Shown here one piece after another: positions 34,394-42,328 of a DNA stretch of 64,000 nucleotides. The stretch's first letter is position 1, and every line of letters starts with the position of its first letter. The notes under the pieces were generated by a model. It did not search any database, was not told where the DNA came from, and saw nothing but the letters and a program-made list of their open reading frames with translations. The DNA is from Polyangiaceae bacterium. GTDB lineage: Bacteria > Myxococcota_A > Polyangia > Polyangiales > Polyangiaceae. The position numbers were made by a program, and so were the translations under genes. The stretch covers positions 1-64,000 of the forward strand of contig JABFXY010000139.1 of the NCBI GenBank assembly GCA_013361525.1, in the 5' to 3' direction.

Positions 34394-36649
34394 ATGAGTT
34401 CTTGGAAGGAGACGCTCGCGTCGGTCACCTCGCCGGACCTCGCGCGGGAGATCGATATCTTCGAGACGCAGATCACGCTGCGCCGGCAGAACAAGATCGA
34501 AGAGAAGCTCTTCGCCGAGACGAGGTTGCGCCGCGGTGTGTACGGCCAGCGCTACGACAACGGCGAGCGTCACGACGGCGCGACGACGCGCAACATCCGC
34601 TATCCGTCGGGTGACCTCACGAAGGGCCCGATCACGCTGTGGGACGCGCCGGGCATGCAGCGGATCAAGATCCCGTTCGGCAAGATGAGCCCCAAGCAGC
34701 TCGAGGTGATGGCCGAGTGCGCCGAGGAGTACTCGGACGCGATTCTGCACGTCACCACGCGGCAGGACATCCAGCTGCACTTCGTCCACATCGAGGACAC
34801 GCCGGACATGATGCGCAGGCTCGCGGCCGTCGGGATCACGACGCGCGAGGCGTGCGGCAACAGCGTGCGCAACGTGACAGCCTGCCCCTACGCGGGCGTC
34901 TGCAACGACGAGTCCTTCGACGTCGCGCCGTACGCGCACGCGACGACCTACTTCTTGCTCGGTCACGACGACACGCAGGACTTCGGTCGAAAGTTCAAGA
35001 TCGCCTTCTCCGGCTGCGCGGATCATCCGTGCGGCCTGACGAGCTTTCACGACGTCGGCTGCATCGCCCGCGTCCGTGAAGAGAACGGCGCGAAGAAGCG
35101 CGGCTTCGAGCTCTACGTCGGCGGCGGCCTCGGATCCGTTCCGCACGCGGCGAAGCTCCTCGACGCGTTCGTCGCGGAGGAGGAGCTGCTCCCGACGATT
35201 CAGGCCGTGTGTCGCATCTTCTCGCGCCTCGGCGAACGGGAGAACCGCGCGCGTGCCCGCCTCAAGTTCGTCATCAAGAAGATCGGCATCGAAGAGTTCA
35301 CGCGGCTCGTGAAGGCCGAGCGCGAGAAGCTGCGCGAGGACAAGCGCTGGACGTCGTATCTGTCGCAGCTCGACGTCGTCCGCGAGACGCCGCTCAAGTC
35401 GGCGAAGAAGCTGGATGGGCACGGAAGCCCGGCGTTCGAGCGCTGGCGCAAGACGAACGTGAGGCCGCAGGCGCAAGAAGGCTACGTCGTCGCGACCGTC
35501 ACGCTGCCGCTCGGCGACATCACGTCGGATCAAGCGCGCGCGCTCGCGGACATCGCGCGCGATCTGACCGGCGACACGATGCGCACCACCGTGGAGCAGA
35601 ACATCGCGTACCGATGGGTCGCCGAGGCGGATCTGCCGGCGCTCTTCGAGCGGCTCGAGCGCATCGGTCTCGCGGAGCCCGGCGCCTCGACCATCACCGA
35701 CATCACCTCGTGCCCCGGTACCGACACGTGCAAGCTCGGCATCTCGTCGTCGCGCGGCCTCGCCGGCGAGCTGCGAAAGCGCCTCCACGTCATCCAAGAC
35801 GACATGGCGCCCGCGGCGAAGGCCCTGCACATCAAGACCAGCGGCTGCTTCAACGCGTGTGGTCAACATCACGCCGCGGACCTCGGATTTTTGGGCGTGA
35901 GCCGCAACGTCGGCGGCCGGCGCGTTCCGCATTTCCAGGTCGTCGTCGGCGGGCAGTGGTCGCACAACGCGGGCGCGTACGGTCTCGCGATCGGCGCCAT
36001 CCCGTCGAAGAACGTGCCCGAGATGGTGAAGCAGCTGACCGAGCGCTACGTCGCCGAGAAGAAGGGTGACGAGACGTTCACCGCCTTCGTGCAGCGGATC
36101 GGAAAGAAGGAGATCCGCGCGATGGTGGAGAGGCTCGCCGAGGTGCCCGCTTACGACGCAGACCGAAGCTACTACTCCGACTGGGGTGACCCGCGCGAGT
36201 ACTCGATCGGCGACATGGGCGTCGGCGAGTGCGCCGGCGAGGTCGTGCCTTACGTGCAAATGGCACTGGCCGCCGCCGAGCGCGAGGTGTTCGAGTCGCA
36301 AGTGCTGCTCGATCAGGGCGAGAGCTCGAGCGCTTCGGAGCGCGCCTATCGAGCGATGCTCACGGCCGCGCGTGCGCTCGTGCGCGAGAAGGAGCCGAAC
36401 GTCGGCGACGAGCCGGACGAGATCCTCGGGCTGTTCCAGAAGCAGCTGGTCGAGACCAAGCTCTTCTTCGACCCGTTCGCAGGCGCGAAGTTCGCGCACT
36501 ACCTGACGAAGGCCCACCGCGACGGAAGCGCCGACGCCAACGCCGAGAGCGCGCACCAGCGTATCGAGGAGGCGCAGCTCTTCGTCGACGCCTCGCACCA
36601 GTGTTACGAGCGGATGGTCCAGGCGGCGGCGGCCCCGGCCGCGGAATGA
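34394..36649 (+). CDS. Ferredoxin-type sulfite/nitrite reductase hemoprotein
   Basis: 751 residues. Two nitrite/sulfite reductase halves, with substrate-site TTRQDIQLH (about 116-124) and R in GNSVRNVTACPYAG in the first. The [4Fe-4S]-siroheme ligands follow as CPGTDTC (about 439-445) and SGCFNAC (about 481-487). This reduces sulfite to sulfide or nitrite to ammonia in assimilation. A C-terminal extension of about 130 residues (AERAYRAMLTAARALV...) is not part of the standard enzyme and has a HEPN-like helical look; function unknown. The upstream region carries a palindrome and the downstream partner gene is 13 nt away. Confidence 0.88.
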   Translation: MSSWKETLASVTSPDLAREIDIFETQITLRRQNKIEEKLFAETRLRRGVYGQRYDNGERHDGATTRNIRYPSGDLTKGPITLWDAPGMQRIKIPFGKMSPKQLEVMAECAEEYSDAILHVTTRQDIQLHFVHIEDTPDMMRRLAAVGITTREACGNSVRNVTACPYAGVCNDESFDVAPYAHATTYFLLGHDDTQDFGRKFKIAFSGCADHPCGLTSFHDVGCIARVREENGAKKRGFELYVGGGLGSVPHAAKLLDAFVAEEELLPTIQAVCRIFSRLGERENRARARLKFVIKKIGIEEFTRLVKAEREKLREDKRWTSYLSQLDVVRETPLKSAKKLDGHGSPAFERWRKTNVRPQAQEGYVVATVTLPLGDITSDQARALADIARDLTGDTMRTTVEQNIAYRWVAEADLPALFERLERIGLAEPGASTITDITSCPGTDTCKLGISSSRGLAGELRKRLHVIQDDMAPAAKALHIKTSGCFNACGQHHAADLGFLGVSRNVGGRRVPHFQVVVGGQWSHNAGAYGLAIGAIPSKNVPEMVKQLTERYVAEKKGDETFTAFVQRIGKKEIRAMVERLAEVPAYDADRSYYSDWGDPREYSIGDMGVGECAGEVVPYVQMALAAAEREVFESQVLLDQGESSSASERAYRAMLTAARALVREKEPNVGDEPDEILGLFQKQLVETKLFFDPFAGAKFAHYLTKAHRDGSADANAESAHQRIEEAQLFVDASHQCYERMVQAAAAPAAE

Positions 36650-36662
36650 CGGCACGACGACG

Positions 36663-37196
36663 ATGAAAAGCCACAAGATCGCGCTGAAGCTGTACGTCGA
36701 AGGCGGCTCGCTCCCCGCGCACGCACGGTTCGTCGAGGTGTTCCACGATTGGATCAAGGACAACGTCCTCGACGAGACGATGATCGACGTCGTCGACTAC
36801 GGGCACGTGCACCAGGGGCCGATCGTCCTCTTCGTGGGGCACGAGTCGGATTACGCCATCGACCTCGGCGAGGGCAGGGCGGGGCTTCTCTACGTGCGCA
36901 AGCGCGTCTCGAACGACGACCCCTCCTCGAACCTCGACGATGCGCTGAAGCGGATCCTCGCCGTTGCAGAGCGCCTCGAAAAAGATCCTCGCCTGGTGGG
37001 GCTCGCGTTCGGCCGACGTGAGGTTCTCCTCCGCGTTCTGGATCGGCTTCGCGCGCCCAACGTCGACGGCACTTTCGTCGAGGAGCGCGCGGGGATCGAG
37101 GCCGCGTTCGAGCGCGCGCTCGGCAAGGTCGCGGTCACGCGTGAAGGCAGCGACGCACGCGAGCCGTTCACGGTTCGTGCGCGCGTGTCGAGCTGA
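36663..37196 (+). CDS. Conserved-looking partner of sulfite/nitrite reductase, unknown function
   Basis: 177 residues, ATG 13 nt after the reductase stop, so probably co-transcribed. It opens with MKSHKIALKLYVEGG and contains DWIKDNVLDETMIDVVDYGHVHQGP, a compact alpha/beta arrangement with a His-rich turn (GHVH). No signal peptide or Cys cluster. No family was recognised. Position suggests a role in reductase assembly or electron delivery; this is inference. Confidence 0.7.
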   Translation: MKSHKIALKLYVEGGSLPAHARFVEVFHDWIKDNVLDETMIDVVDYGHVHQGPIVLFVGHESDYAIDLGEGRAGLLYVRKRVSNDDPSSNLDDALKRILAVAERLEKDPRLVGLAFGRREVLLRVLDRLRAPNVDGTFVEERAGIEAAFERALGKVAVTREGSDAREPFTVRARVSS

Positions 37197-37210
37197 GCCG
37201 TCGCGGCGAG

Positions 37211-38635
37211 CTACGACACGAGCGTGTGGATGCGCTCGAGCGCGCCCTTCGGGGCGCGCACTTTCACGTGCGTGCCGGTGTCGTCGTAGCGCTCGCCGAG
37301 GACGACGGCTGCGTCGTGGATCTTGCGAACGAGGGCATGCCGCTCGTAAGGGACGAACACCTCGTCCTCGACGAGCTCCCCGTCGAAGAACGAGATGATG
37401 TGCTCGCGAAGGAAGGCGACGTCCGCTCGGTCTTTCGCGGAGAGGATGAGCGCGTCCGGGTAGCGACGGCGCAGCGACGCGATGGATTCCTCGTCGAGCC
37501 GATCGCGCTTGTTGAGGACGATCTTCGACGGGACCTCGTTGGCGCCGATCTCGGAAAGCACGTGCCGCGTCGTCTCGAGCTGTGACTCGAAGGTCGGGTC
37601 GGACGCGTCGACGAGATACAGAAGCAGCGAGGCCTCGAGCGCCTCGTCGAGCGTCGATCGGAACGACGCGACGAGCTGGTGCGGGAGCTTCTTGATGAAG
37701 CCGACGGTGTCGCTGACGAGGATGCGCGGCTCCGTCTCGGGCTTGAGCGAACGCACCGTCGTATCGAGCGTGGCAAAGAGCTTGTCCGCGACGTAGACCT
37801 CGCTGCCCGTCAGCGCGCGCATCATCGAGGACTTGCCGGCGTTGGTGTAGCCGACGAGCGCGACGCGTCGCTGATCGCGCCGCGCGCTGCGGCGCGTGGC
37901 CTGCTCGTTCTGGATTTGCGAGATCTCGCGCTTCAGCTCGGCGATGCGATCACGGATGCGGCGCCGATCGAGCTCCACCGCGCTCTCGCCTGCGCCTTTT
38001 CCGCCGATTCCGCCGCGTTGACGATCGGCCCCGGCGCCGGCTTCGCGCAGGCGCGGCGCGACGTACGTGAGCCGGGCGATCTCGACCTGCAGTCGCGCCT
38101 CGCGGCTCTTCGCGTGCCGGTGAAAGATCTCCACGATCACCTGGCTTCGATCGATCACCTCCGCGCCGGTCGCTTGCTCGAGGTTTCGCTGCTCGCGCGG
38201 TGACAGCTCGTGATCGACGACGACGACGGTGGCGCGGGCCGTGGGCGCTGCGAACGAAGGAGCGTCTTCCCCTACGTCGGCATCGTCGTGCTCGTTCGCC
38301 TCGAAGGCTTCGTCGTCCTCGTGATCGAGGTCGTCGTCTAGATCCGCCTCTTTTTCCTGGCGGAGGCGCACCTTGTTCTTTCGCGGCGCGTGGGCCTGGA
38401 CCGTCCCCGGGCCGTCGGTCCACGCGGCGAGCTCGACGAGCTTTCCGAGGCCGAGCACCGTGCCCGCGCGCGGATGCGCGCGCCGCTGCGAGACCGTCCC
38501 GACGACCTTCAGACCGAGCGTATGGACGAGCCGGCCGAGCTCGGCGACGTCGGCGTCGTGTTGTTCGTCGGTGACACCGGCCAGCTGAAGCGAGACGAGA
38601 ACCGCGTTGGGACGTTCGGATGAGTCCAGGGACAT
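37211..38635 (-). CDS. hflX: HflX-type ribosome-associated GTPase
   Basis: 474 residues. HflX layout: N-terminal nucleotide-binding domain (EQRNLEQATGAEVIDRSQVI), then an arginine-rich helical linker, then the GTPase domain with GYTNAGKSS (P-loop), DTVGFIKKLPH (G3) and NKRD (G4). The family splits or rescues stalled ribosomes. The N-domain carries an acidic insertion (about residues 95-125, dominated by Asp/Glu) not typical of short HflX proteins. It lies 15 nt downstream of the VIT-VWA lipoprotein gene, a likely operon. Confidence 0.92.
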   Translation of the reverse strand: MSLDSSERPNAVLVSLQLAGVTDEQHDADVAELGRLVHTLGLKVVGTVSQRRAHPRAGTVLGLGKLVELAAWTDGPGTVQAHAPRKNKVRLRQEKEADLDDDLDHEDDEAFEANEHDDADVGEDAPSFAAPTARATVVVVDHELSPREQRNLEQATGAEVIDRSQVIVEIFHRHAKSREARLQVEIARLTYVAPRLREAGAGADRQRGGIGGKGAGESAVELDRRRIRDRIAELKREISQIQNEQATRRSARRDQRRVALVGYTNAGKSSMMRALTGSEVYVADKLFATLDTTVRSLKPETEPRILVSDTVGFIKKLPHQLVASFRSTLDEALEASLLLYLVDASDPTFESQLETTRHVLSEIGANEVPSKIVLNKRDRLDEESIASLRRRYPDALILSAKDRADVAFLREHIISFFDGELVEDEVFVPYERHALVRKIHDAAVVLGERYDDTGTHVKVRAPKGALERIHTLVS

Positions 38636-38650
38636 GAAAGGCCGCGTACC

Positions 38651-41089
38651 TTAGCAGGATCGCGAGCCGTCGCCGTCGCGACGGCGTCTGCGACGAAGGA
38701 ACATCACGGCCAGGCCGATGCAGAACGGCACGGCGACAGCAGGCGTCGTTGCGCTCTGCCCCACGGCTTCGCACGCGCACCCTCGCCGATAGGCGGGTTC
38801 GGAGCGAACGATCACGGCCGTTTCCCGGTCGTAAGCACCCGCCGACGGCGCTGTTGCGTCGGGCTTCGCGTCACCCGCGCCGGCGCCTTCGTCGCTCTTC
38901 TTCTCCAGGTGCTTCTTTTCACCGTCCGCCGTTCGCTCCGCGTCGACGAGGCCGCCGCCGCCCGTTTCGTCGTCGACCCCATCCTGATCGCGCCGCTCCG
39001 ACCTGAATTGGTGTTGGTTCACGGTGATGGTCGACTCCTCCCCGACGCGTTGCGCGAGGTCGACGGCGACGTAGCTCGTGAAGCGCGAGGCCAGCCCGAA
39101 CTGCGTGCCGAGCTCTTCGATCGCGCGTTTCGCTGTCGGATCTCCCGCGGCAAAGTCCGCATCCAACTCACCGATGCGAGCCCGAGCCCAGAGGACGCCG
39201 AGCACGTCGCGCCGGTGGCCTTGCTTCGGCGGAAGGACATCGACCGGTATTTCGATGGGGCCCGCTGCGCTCGTCGCCCGGAGGATCGGCCGCTTCGTCG
39301 GCGCGCGATCGAGCCGCCCGCGAAGGACCATCGGATGGCTGGCGAACAGGTCGGGAAGCTCCGCCGGTGTGAGATCCGTGACCTTCGCGCCTCCCCAATC
39401 GATGGTGACGTCGCGGAGGACCGAGCGATCGGTGTAGCGGAAGAAGGCGTTCACCGCACGCGCGGGATCTTCGCGGCTCGTTGCATACAAGGCGACGCCG
39501 TCGCCCTCACGGCTCATCGACTCGAGCAGCGCGCGGTTCGGCGCCGGGCCGACGCCGAAGCCGAAGACGCGCGCGCGCCGGTTCTTCTTCTTCATCGTGT
39601 CGACGAAAGATCTCGTCGCATCCGTGACGGCGTCTTCGATGCTCACGAAACCGTCGGTCAGGAAGAAGACGTAGCGGTCTCTGCCTTGGGCGACGTCGGC
39701 CGAGAGCGCGGCATCGATGGCGTCGAGCATCATCGTCCCGCCGCCCGCGCTCATCTCGTCGATGAACGCGAGCGCGGCTTCGATGTTCGCCTCGTTGGCT
39801 TCGCGCGGCTCGTAGAAGAGCTTGTCGGTGCGGCCCGAAAACGAGATCACGTTGAACGTGTCCGTCGGCCTGATCTTCTCCAGCGCGATTCGCATCGCGC
39901 GTTTCGACAAGGCGAGGGGGGCGCCTTTCATCGAGCCCGACACGTCGACGACGAAGATCATCTCGCGGCGCCCGACAGCCGCGTCCACGTCGATCTCCGG
40001 CGGGTCGACGACGAGCGAGAAGTACCCGCCGTCCTCGTTGTTCAAGAGCAGGCTCGCGTGTGGATCGGGCCGCGCCACGCGGTAGCGAAGGACGAAGTCG
40101 CGGTTGTCCAACTTGTCCTTTTTCGCGAGCGAGACGCGAACGCGTTTGTCCTTCTGTTTCGTCTGATTGACCGCGTGTGAGACCGCTTCGACGGAGCCTT
40201 GAACGAGCTCGGGCTCGATGAACACGTCGATCGACACGTCGCGCCCGCTGCGCTCGGTCGACCTCGGTGGCGAGATGCGCGACGCATCCGGGACGGCGTT
40301 GGTGTCCTTCGCCGTGCCGGCGCCGCTGGGTGCGCGGTCGAGCGGCTGACCCGGCACGAAGCGCGGTCCGATGACCAGCGGAAACACGAGTTCGCGAACA
40401 CCCGCGTCGTAGGTGAGATCTTGCACGTAACGAACCACGATCTCGATCGGGCGACGCGGTTCGATGTTCGCGACCGACTGCGTGAAGATGTTCGCTCGCT
40501 CTTGCTCGAGGAGCGCGGTCGCGTACCCGCGTTGCTTCGCGTCCTCGTACACCGCGCGCGCGCGATCGCGCCGCGCGATCTTGCCGTCGACGGTTCGGTC
40601 GCCGATCTTCATCTTCATCGACGTGACGGCGGCGTTCTCCGGAAGGGGAAAGACGTAGGCGACCTCGATCGGCTGGGCGTGCGGGTTTTCGAAGCGCTGC
40701 GTGACCTCGACCTCGGCGACCTGATCGCCGAGCTCCGCGACGACGCGCGTTTGTTTCAGCGGTAGCGCGACACGCTCCTGCTTCTCCTTCTTGGTGTCGA
40801 CCTCGTAGAGCGTCGGCAGCTCGCCGGGATCAGTGAGAACGGGAAGCGCGGTCAGCGACGGTTGCGTCCGAGCGACGCGCGGCAGATCGAGTAGAGGCGG
40901 CGCGGATGGTGCCGCCCGCGGCTCGTCGCGCGACGGTGGGCCTTCGGTCGGGGCAAGCTGGCGTGTATCGTGGCTCGCCTCGGGACCCTCCACGACGACC
41001 GGGCCACCACCGCCGCACGCGCCGATCATGAAGACCAGGACGAACAGCACGCATAGTCCGACGCGAGAAGGCAGGCTGCGGGCTGTCAT
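38651..41089 (-). CDS. VIT-VWA lipoprotein with MYXO-CTERM-like tail
   Basis: 812 residues from the ATG at 41089, preceded by GGAG 6 nt upstream (ATG 41095 is an alternative). Signal peptide ends in lipobox MIGACG (Cys about 24). A Pro/Ala/Glu segment leads to a VIT domain (QRFENPHAQP, YVFPLPENAAV, IGDRTVDGKI), then VWA with metal site DVSGSMKG and a later FLTDGF. The C-terminus has GCACEAVGQ, a hydrophobic helix and RRRRRRDG, a MYXO-CTERM-like sorting signal. It is paralogous to 22202-24661, which has neither export signal. Upstream of hflX with a 15-nt gap. Confidence 0.85.
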   Translation of the reverse strand: MTARSLPSRVGLCVLFVLVFMIGACGGGGPVVVEGPEASHDTRQLAPTEGPPSRDEPRAAPSAPPLLDLPRVARTQPSLTALPVLTDPGELPTLYEVDTKKEKQERVALPLKQTRVVAELGDQVAEVEVTQRFENPHAQPIEVAYVFPLPENAAVTSMKMKIGDRTVDGKIARRDRARAVYEDAKQRGYATALLEQERANIFTQSVANIEPRRPIEIVVRYVQDLTYDAGVRELVFPLVIGPRFVPGQPLDRAPSGAGTAKDTNAVPDASRISPPRSTERSGRDVSIDVFIEPELVQGSVEAVSHAVNQTKQKDKRVRVSLAKKDKLDNRDFVLRYRVARPDPHASLLLNNEDGGYFSLVVDPPEIDVDAAVGRREMIFVVDVSGSMKGAPLALSKRAMRIALEKIRPTDTFNVISFSGRTDKLFYEPREANEANIEAALAFIDEMSAGGGTMMLDAIDAALSADVAQGRDRYVFFLTDGFVSIEDAVTDATRSFVDTMKKKNRRARVFGFGVGPAPNRALLESMSREGDGVALYATSREDPARAVNAFFRYTDRSVLRDVTIDWGGAKVTDLTPAELPDLFASHPMVLRGRLDRAPTKRPILRATSAAGPIEIPVDVLPPKQGHRRDVLGVLWARARIGELDADFAAGDPTAKRAIEELGTQFGLASRFTSYVAVDLAQRVGEESTITVNQHQFRSERRDQDGVDDETGGGGLVDAERTADGEKKHLEKKSDEGAGAGDAKPDATAPSAGAYDRETAVIVRSEPAYRRGCACEAVGQSATTPAVAVPFCIGLAVMFLRRRRRRDGDGSRSC

Positions 41090-41615
41090 CGTCATCTCCG
41101 AAGATCGCGCGACGTCGAGGCCGAACGCGGCAGCGAAGAAGACCTTACACCTCGCGGCGTACTTTTTCGTCCTGCTCCTCGGAGCGTGTGAGGCGCCGCA
41201 GCCCAAGGCGCCCGAGCCCGTCGCGCCAGCGGTGTTTACCGTCAAAGAAGGTGAGTCCTTGCCGCCCGAGCAGGCCGCGCCTCATGTGGCCGACGCCGAG
41301 GCCGAAATCTTGCTCGCGGAGCAGACCATCCTCGTCGCGCTGTCGCCCGCGAAAGACCACCCGCCGAAGCCATCCACCCCCGCGCAGCCGGGCGCGGGAA
41401 CCGGGCCGGCGCCGCCGGTGGTCTCGCAGAACGAGCAGTCGAGCCCGTGCGCTATCGCGTGTTCGGCGCTCTCCTCGATGAAGCGGTCGGCGGCGTACCT
41501 CTGCAAGCTGACCGGCGCCGCCGATCAGCGGTGCTCGAACGCCAACGGACGTGTCGCCGCCGCGGAGGCTCGGGTGAGCGGTGCAGGGTGTGCCTGCAAG
41601 CCGAACGGCACCTGA
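41028..41615 (+). CDS. Small Cys-rich lipoprotein, start uncertain
   Basis: 195 residues from the ATG at 41028, but no good start lies close to the evident signal peptide (KKTLHLAAYFFVLLLGAC; lipobox Cys near codon 41191), so the true start is unclear. The 41028 start overlaps the divergent VIT-VWA gene by about 60 nt. The mature part has an Ala/Pro/Glu linker and six Cys toward the end (CAIAC, YLCKLTG, RCSN, GCAC), which could form disulfides. No family recognised. A second small lipoprotein follows 52 nt downstream. Confidence 0.55.
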   Translation: MKTRTNSTHSPTREGRLRAVIVISEDRATSRPNAAAKKTLHLAAYFFVLLLGACEAPQPKAPEPVAPAVFTVKEGESLPPEQAAPHVADAEAEILLAEQTILVALSPAKDHPPKPSTPAQPGAGTGPAPPVVSQNEQSSPCAIACSALSSMKRSAAYLCKLTGAADQRCSNANGRVAAAEARVSGAGCACKPNGT

Positions 41616-41667
41616 ACGTCGAAGGTTGGGTCTTTTTCCAAGATGGCCCGTCCATGAGGGAAGAACC

Positions 41668-42141
41668 GTGAAGAACATCTCGCTCGCCGCGCTGCTGCTG
41701 GTCGTCACCGCTTGTGGTCCCTCCGCCTCGACGACGTCGTCGACCTCCTCGGTTCCCACGCCGCCACCCTCCGAGCCGACCGCGTCTGCGCCGTCGACGT
41801 CCGAGGCTGCCCCGACCGCCGCGCCGAAGCCCGAGGTCGTCGGCAATTGGTCGAGCCCCGAATGTGCCGAGCGCAAATACGAACGAAAGATCTCGCTCGC
41901 CGCCGATGGGTCGTTCGCGTCGCAAGATCTCGTTTCGCCGTGCCCGCCGAATGCAAAGTGCGTCTGGTCCGGCATCGTCGATCGCAAAGGCACCTGGAGC
42001 CTCACCGGCGAAGAGGTGACGCTCTCCGCAACCGAGCAAGGCAAACCCGCCGGGAGCCCGTTGCCCTCGAAGCTGCAAGTCGACAAGGGTGCCCTCGTCG
42101 AGGTCTCCGGCAACACGCGCTGCACGTATGTGAAACAGTGA
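41668..42141 (+). CDS. Small lipoprotein, unknown function
   Basis: 157 residues from a GTG with GAGGGA about 6 nt upstream. Signal peptide and lipobox VVTACG (Cys16), then a Ser/Thr/Pro-rich linker to about residue 55 and a compact beta domain of about 100 residues containing CAERKYERKISL and CPPNAKCVWSGI. The pattern resembles small lipocalin-like or META-type secreted domains but no motif is decisive. A strong GC hairpin follows its stop. Confidence 0.65.
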   Translation: MKNISLAALLLVVTACGPSASTTSSTSSVPTPPPSEPTASAPSTSEAAPTAAPKPEVVGNWSSPECAERKYERKISLAADGSFASQDLVSPCPPNAKCVWSGIVDRKGTWSLTGEEVTLSATEQGKPAGSPLPSKLQVDKGALVEVSGNTRCTYVKQ

Positions 42142-42180
42142 GCGAGCCCTCGCGGGCTCGCTCGCGTTCCTCATGACGAT

Positions 42181-42210
42181 GGCGGGCTAAATCCGCCCGA
42201 AGGGCGGCCA
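42181..42210 (+). terminator. GC hairpin after small lipoprotein gene
   Basis: CCGCCC-GAA-GGGCGG (42193-42207) is a perfect stem just downstream of the 41668 gene, and an overlapping GGCGGG/CCGCC pairing extends it. It lacks a T run, so termination would be weak or factor-aided. Confidence 0.35.
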
Positions 42211-42222
42211 ATTGACAATGAA

Positions 42223-42328
42223 GGGGCTGTCCAGGCTTCGGCGCTCGGCTCGGCGTTCGGCCCGGCCTTCACTTGCGCGCGTCAGCGCGGGCCGAGCCGA
42301 ACGACGAGCCGAAACTTGGGACAGCCCC
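42223..42328. repeat. 106-bp structure with near-perfect terminal inverted repeats
   Basis: GGGGCTGTCC (42223-42232) is inverted at 42319-42328, and pairing continues inward for about 25 more bases with mismatches (AGGCTTCGGCGCTC against GAGCCGAAACTT reversed). The interior is GC-rich with a further stem. It abuts the FG-GAP gene, whose stop codon shares its edge. Either a MITE-like element or a long hairpin terminator. No transposase and no clear target-site duplication are seen. Confidence 0.45.

Noticed and set aside
34367..36763. 798-codon minus-strand frame across the sulfite reductase gene
   Set aside because: The plus strand holds complete siroheme/Fe4S4 motifs; the antisense protein is Arg/Leu/Val-rich without motifs.
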